Positions 9,780 to 18,205 of a stretch of DNA of 18,205 bases are shown here, one piece after another (the stretch's first letter is position 1; every line of letters starts with the position of its first letter). The translations under genes were made by a program, and so were the position numbers. The stretch comes from Hymenoscyphus infarciens (taxonomy: Eukaryota > Ascomycota > Leotiomycetes > Helotiales > Helotiaceae). The DNA lies in assembly GCA_001414345.1 (NCBI GenBank), contig LLCB01000598.1, positions 1 through 18,205 on the forward strand, written 5' to 3'. The notes beneath the pieces were generated by a model. That model had not been told where the DNA came from, did no database searches, and saw only the letters and a list, made by a program, of their open reading frames with translations.

Positions 9780-12545
9780 TAATTCTATTACTAAGAGGAG
9801 ATATATCTATTTCTAGAATTTATCTTCTATCTCTTAAACTAATATAGTCTAGTACTAGTTACTTAAGCTACTCTAGTACGTTTAAATCTCTAAGTACTTA
9901 TTCCTTTAAAAACGTTACTAGTAAATACTAGCGCCTCTACTAATACTAATATATATACTAGTACTAGTAGTATCTAAAATACTACTATAAGTACTACTAT
10001 AAGTACTCCTGCTACTACTAAGTTAAATACTAAGAATACTACTACTATAAAGATAGATAATACTAATTTAAGAGCTTCTAAGCATATATTAGAGAGGTAT
10101 ACTACATCTCTATATACTACTAAACCTATTACTAAGCATAAGTATACTATATCTCTAAAGCTTACCTAGATAGACTTAATATTACTAAACCCTTCTTAGA
10201 GGTATAAGTTACTAAGATATATAAGCTCTAAGTTACTAGAGTATAATAAAGTAACCGACCCTAGCTCTAAGTTACTAGAGTATACTAAAACTAGCTTAAA
10301 ATCGTTAAAGCTTTCTTAGGTAAACTCTACTTTACTTAGACATAAGTATAAATATAAGCTTACTACCTTCTCTAGCCTCTCTTAAATAGGCTTAAAATCA
10401 TCTACTTATATAAGATTAATACTTCTTTTAAATTTACTTACTAATTCTCTTAAAAGTAATACTAATAGTAGTTTAAATAGTTCTAAATTAGTATACTTTA
10501 TAGTATCTAACTCTAGTAAGACTAATTAGTTAGATTTTATAATTCTCTTAAATATATATAAATAGTTAGTTAATTCTCTATTATAAGAAAACGAATTCCC
10601 TAACTTTCTAGTAAATAAGCTATTTATTTAACCTTTTACTAGTATAGTAGTAGATTCTACTACTCTTAAAAATTACTCTAGTAATATAGGTAGTAATATA
10701 ACTAGTAAAGATATACTTTTAAGTAGTAATACAAATCTAGGTATAAGCTCTAGTATAAAAGAAAGTAAGTTTATAATCTATACTAATATCTAGATATCTA
10801 ATATTTAGAAAGACCTAGGTATTTTTAACGTTCTTAAGCTTCTAAGAAGTAATATTAATCTTATTAATTAAGATATTTAGAATAGAATTAATTAAGAGAT
10901 AGAAGATATATTATAAGAATTATAAGTAGTAGATAAAGGTAGCCTAGTATTTAAACGTTCTTATTAATAATAAATAAAGCTTTTCTTAAGTAGTTAAGAA
11001 GTAACTTTAAATAAGAGAAGTGTTTATATATTTAGTAAGAAATTTAAAATAAGAGCTTTAATTAAAAAGGAATTTTAAAAAAGATTCTAAGATATTTAAG
11101 AAGTTAAAATAAGATCTTTAGCTTAGGTATTTAGAGAGAGAATATACTTATATAACTAAATAAGTATAGTTTATAAACAAGCTAATATTATAGTTTTCTA
11201 AACTAAGAATATAGCCTTCTTTAACTCTTATATAGTTCTACGTCTTTAAAATTAGTAAATTTAGGCTTTAACTATAGAATTTTTTAAATATATATATACT
11301 TAAGTATCTAAAACGTAAGAAAAGTAAATCTTAAAATATTACTTTATTCTCTAATAAACTTATTATATAAAAGTTACTCTTCTCTTACTTTTTAAAGCTA
11401 GTTTACTTTATTAACTTTATCTATATATTATTAGAAATATACTAGTATTTGATTTTATAGTACTAGAATTAATAATAATAATTAAAGTATTCTCTAAGCT
11501 ATAAACGTACTAGTATTTATAAACTCTACTATCTAAACTCTACTTTTATTTAACTATACTATTTACTATATATTCTATCTATTATAAGTATTTTATAGAT
11601 ATCTCTATATATAGAATTTAACTATATAATTAAGACACTATATTAGATATAAATTAAAACATAGCTTTAACTTATAAAACTAGGAACTTAGTCTTAGATA
11701 TACTAAATAATTATTCTTATAAACTATACTTAGTAGTACTAAAAGTTTTATTTAAGACTTCTAAAGGCGTAAAAGCGTAGAAGTACTAGCTTTAAAGTAG
11801 TGTTACTATCTATCTAATACTTATATAATAATAATAAACCTATACTTATAAGATTTATAAACTATCTAAAGTACCTTATATAGCTCTATTAATCTATAGC
11901 ACGTAGTACGCTATATATAGTATATAAGATAATAGTATTAAAGGAATAGAAAATAACATATCTAAGAGTATAATTAAATAAAGTAGTAGGTGTAGAAATA
12001 TAAATTAAAATACTTCTCTAATAAGAACTTTAAAAGAGAAAGACTTATACTAGTCTATTTAAGTATAGTAGGATAATAAGAAAGCTAGAGCTACTTTAGA
12101 ATATCTAAGAAGCTCTAAGAAATATAAAAAAGTAATAAGATAAATTAAAGGAATATCTTTATTTATAAATAATATCTACTAGTATAAAATTAATAGGATA
12201 AAACGTTATTCTATCCTTTTAAATATATAAATTAATATTATTAAGAATATATAAAGGTTTAATATTACTAGAAAGGATAGTATATATAATTAAAAACATA
12301 TTAGAGAGATATACTTATATTTAGAGATTAGAGATTCTATAAATAAAAAACTCTAGAAAGAATTTCTATAACTATATAAAAGGAAAGTTAATAATTTTAT
12401 TAAAACTAAAGCTATAACTATAAAAAGATAGAAATTCTTTAAGATAAATAGTAATTAGGTTAAGTAGAGTCTATATATAGTAGCTTAGCTAGAAGATAAT
12501 TAGAATAGGGAAATAAAACTCTCTCTTTAATATTTAATAGTAATG
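9780..12545 (+). pseudogene. Long RIP-degraded gene remnant (~920 codons), family unknown
   Basis: The plus frame (codons at 9,900, 10,200, 10,656 and so on) can be followed without a shift for about 2.76 kb. The N-terminal 300 codons are Thr/Ser-rich and least damaged: 9,978-10,526 holds four stops in 183 codons, with an open run of 63 codons at 9,978-10,166. A 13-residue repeat containing S-S-K-L-L-E-Y occurs at 10,224 and 10,263. The central part (about 11,000-11,900) is hydrophobic and aromatic. The C-terminal part (about 11,930-12,540) is basic and helical, for example D-N-K-K-A-R-A-T-L-E-Y-L-R-S-S-K-K at 12,072-12,122. All stops are TAA or TAG. The order of disordered N-terminus, folded middle and basic end could fit a large element-encoded enzyme. 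I recognise no catalytic motif. Confidence 0.55.
10224..10284 (+). repeat. Direct repeat, 39-bp period, in frame
   Basis: AGCTCTAAGTTACTAGAGTA occurs at 10,224 and again at 10,263. The 39-bp period is 13 codons, giving two copies of S-S-K-L-L-E-Y in the frame of the surrounding remnant, with a diverged third copy (Y-K-L-L-R-Y) just upstream near 10,203. Confidence 0.9.
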
Positions 12546-12549
12546 TCTT

Positions 12550-12880
12550 AATTATAATCTTTTTTAATACTACTTCTTAAGAAATCTCTATATAGTTCTA
12601 TTCTAGAGTAAATCCCTCTATCTTTATTAAATACTATTAAAGATATTTATTTAGAGTAAACTCCTCTACTTTTATTAAATATTAATAAAGAGATCTAATA
12701 AATAACTAATAAAATTTCTTTAAATAAGTTATAAAACTCTAATCTCTTCTTATTAAAGGCTTTTCTAACTAATTCTTTAGATATACTTATTAATTTAGAT
12801 AATTAGTAATAAGTATAAAATAGTAATATATATAATTAAGTAAGTAAATCGTATCCTATCCTAAATTATTTAAACTCTAT
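12550..12880. other. Spacer between convergent remnants, with a 48-bp duplication
   Basis: This gap lies between the 3' ends of the plus-strand remnant (9,780-12,545) and the minus-strand remnant (16,500-12,880). It carries a tandem duplication: AGAGTAAA starts at 12,605 and 12,653, each followed by a CCTCTA / TTTATTAAATA block, period 48 bp, spanning about 12,604-12,697. The rest shows no frame or motif that I can support. Confidence 0.6.
12604..12697 (+). repeat. 48-bp imperfect tandem duplication
   Basis: Two copies of a unit with AGAGTAAA, then CCTCTA, TTTATTAAATA and TAAAGAGAT-like blocks, offset by 48 bp. The copies differ at several positions, partly by changes other than C/T and G/A, so not all of the divergence is due to RIP. 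Confidence 0.8.
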
Positions 12881-15800
12881 TATAGAAACTATAATATAAG
12901 AAAAAGAAAACTTACTAAAGAATAAGAAGCTAACTCTTATAAAAGAGATAGAAGTTTAATTATAATACTTTCTACTATTTAAGAAGATAAATTCGCTACT
13001 CTCTCTTACTATTTCTTATTTCTCTAATATATACTTTTATAATAAAAAATAATAAAACGAACTTAATAACTTTAGAACTTTTAATCTACTACTAGTCTAT
13101 AAAGAAGAAAGATATATCTACGAAAAGCTTTCCTTTTAGAAGTTAAGAGTATACTATAAGCGTAAAAGAAGTAGCACTTTATAACCTTTAAAGTATAAAA
13201 GAATTCTATTAACTTTACTTCTAAGAAAACGAATAATAAAGAGTATAAATCTATAGAGTAATATAAGGCTTAATTTAATTTTTTTATTATAAGATAATAA
13301 ATAAATATATAAAACATAGTTTTATTTTAGTCTTTCTTATCTAAATCCTCTATTTTAATAATATAAGAGTTAATAGGTTATTTAGAGAGAGCTATTTATA
13401 GTTTCTTATATAATAATAGTAAACTTTCTAATAAATTAATACTTTTATTATTATTAAACTTATAATTTTTTAAGTAAGTTAACTTTATACTAACTTTAGA
13501 GTTAGCTTTTACTTATAAAAACATTTAGAAGAAGAGGGTATAAGAACACTTACTTAATAATCTTAAATTCGTTTTATAATATTTAGCTAATAGATAGAAA
13601 TAATCGTACTATAATAATACTTTATTTAATTTATTTTTCCTTTAAAACTTCTTTATAATTCTTAGCTTTTGCTTATAACTAGTAATAATTATTAATAATA
13701 TTACTCTTATACCTTAACATTCTTATAAACTTAGTAGTCTAGTACCTTTAAATGCTTATATATATTAGCTTTATATTAATAAACTTGATTTTTACTCTAT
13801 TTAAACTAATCTAATACTTTTAGCTATTCTAGTGTTCTAAGTATCTTATACCCTTACTATAGACCTTAAGAACTTCTCTATCTATCTTTTATATAAGTAC
13901 TATATAAGAGGATCTTAAAAACACTCCTCTATCTAGTACTCTTATATATTATATCTTATTCTTAAAACTTCTAAGAATAAAAAATTTAGATAGTATATAT
14001 TACTCCTTAATAGTCTACTAGTATATTAAATTAATTATTAAAACTAACTATAAATTTTATAAATAAACTATTATAAGTCTTTAGAGAAAACGAGCTTCTT
14101 AGCTATAATAGCTACTCTATATAACTCCTTATAGAATATAATTCTATATATATACTCTAATAATAATCTTACTTACTTTATACCTCTAATATTAAATTAG
14201 AAAGAAATAAGTCTACTAATACTTCTAATTCTTTTATATTATACTAGCCTCCTTGACGCTATTCCTTAAATAGATTAATTATCTTATAGATCTCTTTAGC
14301 TAAAGTAATAATTTCTAGTATTTAAATATACTCTAACTAATAAGTAATATTATATATAATCTATACTATTATAAGAATACTAATATCCTTACTTTTTAAG
14401 TTAGAATTATATAAGATTAGTTTAGTTATATAAACCTAAGCTTTATTATTTACTTATTCTAACTAATAAGAGAAGAGTTTAAAGTAGTTAGAATCTATAT
14501 AGAACCTATATATAAAAGACTTATTATAAGCTTCTCTCTTATTAAGAGAGAAAGGTTTCTTAGTTTAGAGATTAGATATAGTTTTTCTACTAACTATAAT
14601 AGTATTAGAGTTAGGATTAGACTTTAGTATAGTAATATTACTAAGTTAAGAGTTAATACTTTTAAAGGTTATTATTAATAAAAGATTAGATAGACTTATA
14701 ATACTTAGTATTAAAGAAATATTTATTTAAAAGGACTTTAGTTAAGCTATCTCTTTATTATTAACTTTCTTAGCTTCTCTAGTAAGATAAGCCTTCTATT
14801 ATTATTAATCTTTAATAAGATCCTTTATAAATTTATAAAGTTAAGTATTATTATTAAGTACTTTAGATCTCTTATTAATTAACTTCTTATAATCTAACTA
14901 TAAAAGCTTTTTTCTTTCCTTAACTTTCTTCTTATATTCTTCTAAGAATCGATATACCTAAGTAGTTAAGGTAATAATTAAAGAATAATATTTAATAAGC
15001 TAAATATAAGTATTATATATATAGCTATTAAGGCTTTTAAGTTCTCTAATAATATAATAAATTATAGGTTTATAAATAAGCTAAAAATAGTTCTTTAAAA
15101 TAGAAAGGTTTTATAAAATTTCTTTAAATCTTCTAAGAGATTTATAAGCTAAATATTAGCCTAGAACAAAATTAAGAGTAGATTCCTTATTAGGTATAGA
15201 TTTAATCTTTTTCTAGATTTCTTTAAGTAGTTCTAGCTCTTTTAATTCATCTTTTAAAAGCTCTTTACTAGCTAAAAATCTTAATAATAAGCAGTTAACT
15301 AAATAAGGATAAAGCGATTTATAAAACTCTTTAAAATAATAATTATATTTCTATATAATACTATCTAAATAGTATAGTTGCTTTTTAAGTATTTTATATA
15401 TATCTTTATTCTTAAAAAAAGATTTGTATTCGCTAGTATATTTATTATATACTTTAACTCTCTTCTACCTTTAATACTCTAGGTATAAGAGCTAGATTTT
15501 ATTCTATAGATTAATATACTTAAATTCTCTAAAAAACTAAGTAATAAAGTTATAGTAAAAATAATATTTATAAAGACTACTAACCTATTTATAAGAACCT
15601 TTATAATTATAGACATCTATTTTTATAAAATTTCTTACTAGTATTTAACACGTCTATTATTAATTAATAATCGCTTTAAGAGAGAGATAATAGGCTAGTT
15701 ATTACTCCTTATTAGTCGAATTTATATAACGTTAGTCTATATAAAATTTAAACACTTTAAGGTTTTTATCTAGAACTGTTTTAGCTTTTTTATTTAAATT

Positions 15801-16500
15801 TTCTATTAAAGTCCTAATACCTAAAACTTTATTACTCTTTCTTTTAAGATTTAAAAGAGGCTTTTATAAAGTATAAGGTTATAAAGAGATATAAGATATA
15901 AAAGGTTATTAATTTCCTAATATCTTATTAAACCTTATAAGGTTATTATTTATAAGAGGATTAGAAGCTTTATCTAAAGCTTAGTATATTTTAGTTAGTT
16001 TTATCTCTTAAAACTATATTAAATTAAAAAGGATTATAATTATAAATAGTTAACTTATAATATATAAATAAGAGAAAGATAACTTTTGCTTATAAGGAGT
16101 ACTTAGGCTATTTATTTTCTATTAAGTATAAAATATTAGTTTAACTCTAATAATAAATAAATTATATACTTATAGGTTATAAACTTAGTATATAGTTAAA
16201 TAAAAGTAGGAGATTAACTTTATATTAATATTAAAAATAAGATAACTACTAAAGTTTATTAATACGCTATTCTAGTAGAGCGAGGTTCTAGAGTTATTCT
16301 TTAAAATATTCTTACTAACTAAGCGCTTTAAGACTCTTAGTACTATTACTATCTAAGCTACCTTCTATATTCTTAATACCTTCTGTATTCTCGATACCTT
16401 CTACGTCCTTAATACCTTTAGCGTCCTTAATACCTTTAGCGTCCTTAATACCTTCTACGTCCTTAGTACCTTATACGTCCTTAATACCCTTCTTACTATT
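12880..16500 (-). pseudogene. Very long RIP-degraded gene remnant (~1,200 codons), family unknown
   Basis: Reading from high to low coordinates, the first part (16,500 to about 15,970; codon lowest base at 16,378) begins with hexapeptide repeats and continues into a Gln/Leu-rich segment with A-K-V-I-F-L-L-F-I-Y-Y near 16,080. A second frame (lowest base at 15,426) is coherent from about 15,970 to about 13,480, and perhaps to 12,880. Its best runs are 43 codons open at about 15,735-15,865 and 44 codons at about 15,200-15,335, for example S-K-E-L-L-K-D-E-L-K-E-L-E. Later parts include V-Y-R-F-L-E-E-Y-K-K-K near 14,960 and R-Q-G-G near 14,255. In 13,085-13,270 another frame is open for 62 codons, so the C-terminus is uncertain. 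The frame switch near 15,970 could be an intron, an indel or a gene boundary. No domain recognised. Confidence 0.52.
16360..16485 (-). repeat. 18-bp coding minisatellite, 7 units (hexapeptide repeat)
   Basis: Seven 18-bp units start at 16,360, 16,378, 16,396, 16,414, 16,432, 16,450 and 16,468. The plus-strand type is ACCTTCTACGTCCTTAAT. On the minus strand each encodes a hexapeptide of the form I-K-D-V/A-E/K-G, for example I-K-D-V-E-G and I-K-D-A-K-G. Units 4 and 5 are identical. Five of the seven units keep a CpG (GCGTC or ACGTC), which fits RIP here sparing CpG. The array lies at the start of the long minus-strand remnant and was probably an expandable linker. Confidence 0.93.
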
Positions 16501-17175
16501 ATATTTAAATATCTAAGGCTAGTACTAGTCTACTATAAATCTATAAACCACCTCTTAGTTATCGGCGGAATTTGAATTTAGTCTATGTAGAGATTTATAA
16601 GTAGTAGATATTTATAAAGAAGGTAAAGGTTTATAGAAAGGTATATAGCTAGCTAGTTTATTTTAAGAAGATATATAATTAGCTTATAATTATATAGTTC
16701 GAATCTCGTATTAGTAGTATTTTAAAGCTAGGTGTTATAAGCTAAGATGTTATAAGATAAAGTATTAAGGGTATTTACTTTAATAGAGAGAATAGTTGTT
16801 ACTACTAGTATTAAAAGTAATAATACTACTACCTTATAACTTAACTTAATCTATAATTTATATACTTCTTATAGTATTTTTATTAGTATTATTATAATAA
16901 TTAAACTAATAGTTTACTAATAAAACATATTCTTCTTTATATTCTTATAAACTAGTAGGTATTAGATTATACTAAATCGGTATTATCTATAGGATAGTGT
17001 AAACAACTCTAGAACTTAATAGCTAGAACGCTATTAATCTAGATATATAACTTAATAATAAATATAATAGGATTAAATTTATTAGATATATATATTTATA
17101 GCTTTAATTTTTCGTTTTTTATAGACAAGGAGAGTAGATTATAGGTGTTAGAAGACTCTATAAGCCTCTATAGTA
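16500..17175. other. Non-coding stretch, less RIP-depleted toward its right side
   Basis: No coherent frame. It carries a tRNA B-box-like sequence, AGTTCGAATCT, at about 16,697-16,707, and a weak A-box-like TAGCTAGCTAGTT at about 16,645. From 16,981 onward CA/TG become more frequent, with seven in 16,981-17,280 compared with three in 600 bp at 11,941-12,540. It lies between two divergent coding remnants (minus strand from 16,500, plus strand from 17,180), so it may have held their promoters or been the leader or terminal repeat of a retroelement. I could find no second copy of it within the window. Confidence 0.45.
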
Positions 17176-17179
17176 GTAG

Positions 17180-17701
17180 ATGAATAACTAGAATAACCGG
17201 TTAGAGTAGGTGTACTAAATAGGTCGAGGTAGCTCTTAGTCCTCTTTATTATATAAGTAGTTAGTGTTATAATATAGAAAGTAATAGAAACTTACGAAGT
17301 AGCTAATATATACTAGAGGTCGATAGTAATTATATTAAATTTACTTAAGATATATATTCCTTCTATTCTACTTATTTAATATAATTAAAGTATAAAAGCG
17401 ACTATTTACTAAAAGTAAGACTTAATAAAATATACCCTACTATAGTAAGGTTACTATAAAATAAAGTAATAAAAGAGTTAGAACGTTATATTAATAGAGT
17501 TACTAATTTTATTTTATAATTATTAGTTATAAGAAGATCTATTTATTAGTTATTAGAATAAACACTTCCCTTAAAGCCTAAGGTTATATACCCGACTATA
17601 CTTATTATATTATTATCTCTCTACTACTTTTCTAAACTTTAACTATCTATATTATAATTAAAAATTATAAGAATTAAGACACTTAGTAAGGATTACTCTA
17701 A
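17180..17701 (+). pseudogene. RIP-degraded short coding remnant reading into the right array
   Basis: A surviving ATG at 17,180 opens a plus frame whose early codons read M-N-N-stop-N-N-R-L-E, with I-G-R-G-S-S further on. It is interrupted by TAA/TAG explicable as Gln or Trp codons and continues to the TAA at 17,699-17,701, about 45 bp before the right minisatellite. The first 60 codons would be rich in Gln, Arg, Lys and Pro/Ser once mutated codons are allowed for, so basic and probably disordered. ATG codons are rare here because TG is destroyed, which makes this start notable, but there is no readable ribosome context. Family unknown. Confidence 0.42.
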
Positions 17702-17746
17702 TTTTTAGACTAAATCTTTTAAATAGATTTTATAAAGAAAATAGAT

Positions 17747-18205
17747 AATTAAAATCTAGACTTATTTATTAGTATAGATAAAAAAACGTAGAATAAGTCT
17801 AAATATCTAGAACTTTTTACTAGTATATATAATAGTCTTTAAAATAGAGCTAGATATCTAGACTTATTTATTAGTATATATAAAAGTCTTTTTAATAGGT
17901 CTAGATATCTAGACCTATTTATTAGTATATATAAGAGTCTTTAATATAAGTCTAGATATCTAGACTTATTTACTACTATATATAAAAGTCTTTATAATAG
18001 GTCTAGATATCTAGACTTATTTACTACTATATATAAAAGTCTTTATAATAGGTCTAGATATCTAGACTTATTTACTTATATATATAAAAGTCTTTATAAT
18101 AGGTCTAGATATCTAGACATATTTATTAGTATATATAAAAGTCTTTATAATAAGTCTAGATATCTAGATTTATTTATATAAAAGTCTTTATAATAGGTCT
18201 AGATA
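17747..18205 (-). repeat. Right terminal minisatellite, 10 units, inverted relative to the left
   Basis: Cores start at 17,747, 17,798, 17,849, 17,900, 17,951, 18,002, 18,053, 18,104, 18,155 and 18,198. All spacings are 51 bp except the last, which is 43 bp. The spacer (type AAAAGTCTTTATAATAGG) is the reverse complement of the left-array spacer. The variant containing TACTACTATATA (units from 17,951 and 18,002) is the complement of the TATATAGTAGTA variant in the left units at 251 and 302. The innermost units are degenerate, as on the left. Perfect palindromes reach 26 bp at 17,894-17,919 and 24 bp at 17,946-17,969. The array is cut by the window end. Confidence 0.97.

Larger units (their letters stand above)
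1..18205. other. RIP-saturated AT-rich block
   Basis: The whole window shows near-complete loss of CA and TG with an excess of TA. From 11,941 to 12,540 there are only two CA and one TG. C survives mainly in CT, CC and CG, so the loss is specific to CpA (TpG on the other strand) and not plain AT drift. Both strands are affected equally. This is the known signature of repeat-induced point mutation in Pezizomycotina, which acts on duplicated DNA before meiosis. CAA, CAG and TGG codons become TAA or TAG, so reading frames are full of those stops. TGA is rare because TG is rare, so its absence from a frame is not independent evidence for that frame. Confidence 0.93.

Noticed and set aside
13085..13270. 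Intact 62-codon open frame on the minus strand as a real small gene
   Set aside because: It has no start context and lies inside a longer coding remnant that also reads in another frame; one such run is expected by chance among six frames of 18 kb.
16640..16720. Functional tRNA gene
   Set aside because: Only the outer pair of the T-stem (plus one A:T pair) forms around TTCGAAT, the acceptor arms do not match, and the A-to-B distance is about 10 bases too long without a clear intron.
16730..17100. Long terminal repeat of a retrotransposon
   Set aside because: The sequence begins with a TGTTATAAG-like motif and lies upstream of an ATG frame, but no second copy is present in the window, so the LTR call cannot be supported.
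1..18205. Mitochondrial or other naturally AT-rich genome
   Set aside because: Plain AT bias would lower all C-containing dinucleotides; here only CA and TG vanish while CT, CC and CG remain, and no mitochondrial genes are seen.
1..18205. Polinton/Maverick-type element on account of its size and inverted ends
   Set aside because: I could not find polymerase B, retroviral-like integrase, packaging ATPase or capsid motifs in any frame; size and termini alone are not enough.
1..18205. LTR or LINE retrotransposon reverse transcriptase
   Set aside because: Looked for RIP-altered forms of the YxDD box and flanking motifs in the main frames and found none that fit.

Overview
This window looks like nuclear DNA from a filamentous ascomycete (Pezizomycotina) that has been saturated by repeat-induced point mutation (RIP). 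CA and TG dinucleotides are almost gone: from 11,941 to 12,540 I count two CA and one TG in 600 bp. TA is everywhere, while CT/AG, CC/GG and CG survive. That is the mark of CpA-directed C-to-T mutation on both strands. G+C is roughly 22-30% in the lines I counted. The host assignment is an inference; no species can be named.

Layout. Both ends are the same minisatellite in opposite orientation. On the left, 17 units run from 1 to 793. On the right, 10 units run from 17,747 to the window edge. Units are 51 bp or 43 bp and carry the palindrome TCTAGATATCTAGA, which some units extend to 24-28 bp of perfect palindrome. Both arrays run off the window. Between them lie about 17 kb of decayed coding DNA with no intact gene: an outward-reading minus-strand remnant (800-2,540), a plus-strand remnant (2,580-3,230), an AT-rich spacer, a HARBI1/PIF-Harbinger-type (DDE_Tnp_4) transposase remnant (3,903-5,067), a convergent minus-strand remnant (5,140-6,060), a spacer with minisatellites, three successive plus-strand remnants (7,000-8,460, 8,860-9,770, 9,780-12,545), a very long convergent minus-strand remnant (about 16,500 down to 12,880), and a short plus-strand frame reading outward to the right array (17,180-17,701).

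Interpretation. Only the transposase can be named. Its frame shows the diagnostic motifs once TG-to-TA and CA-to-TA changes are allowed for. The other frames are supported by long coherent reading, stops restricted to TAA/TAG, and in-frame tandem repeats, but I recognise no family. The simplest model is a repeated, silenced mobile region. More speculatively, it is one large element of at least 17 kb with inverted terminal minisatellite arrays, either carrying the Harbinger-type transposase or containing it as a nested insertion. Nothing here is likely to make a functional protein.
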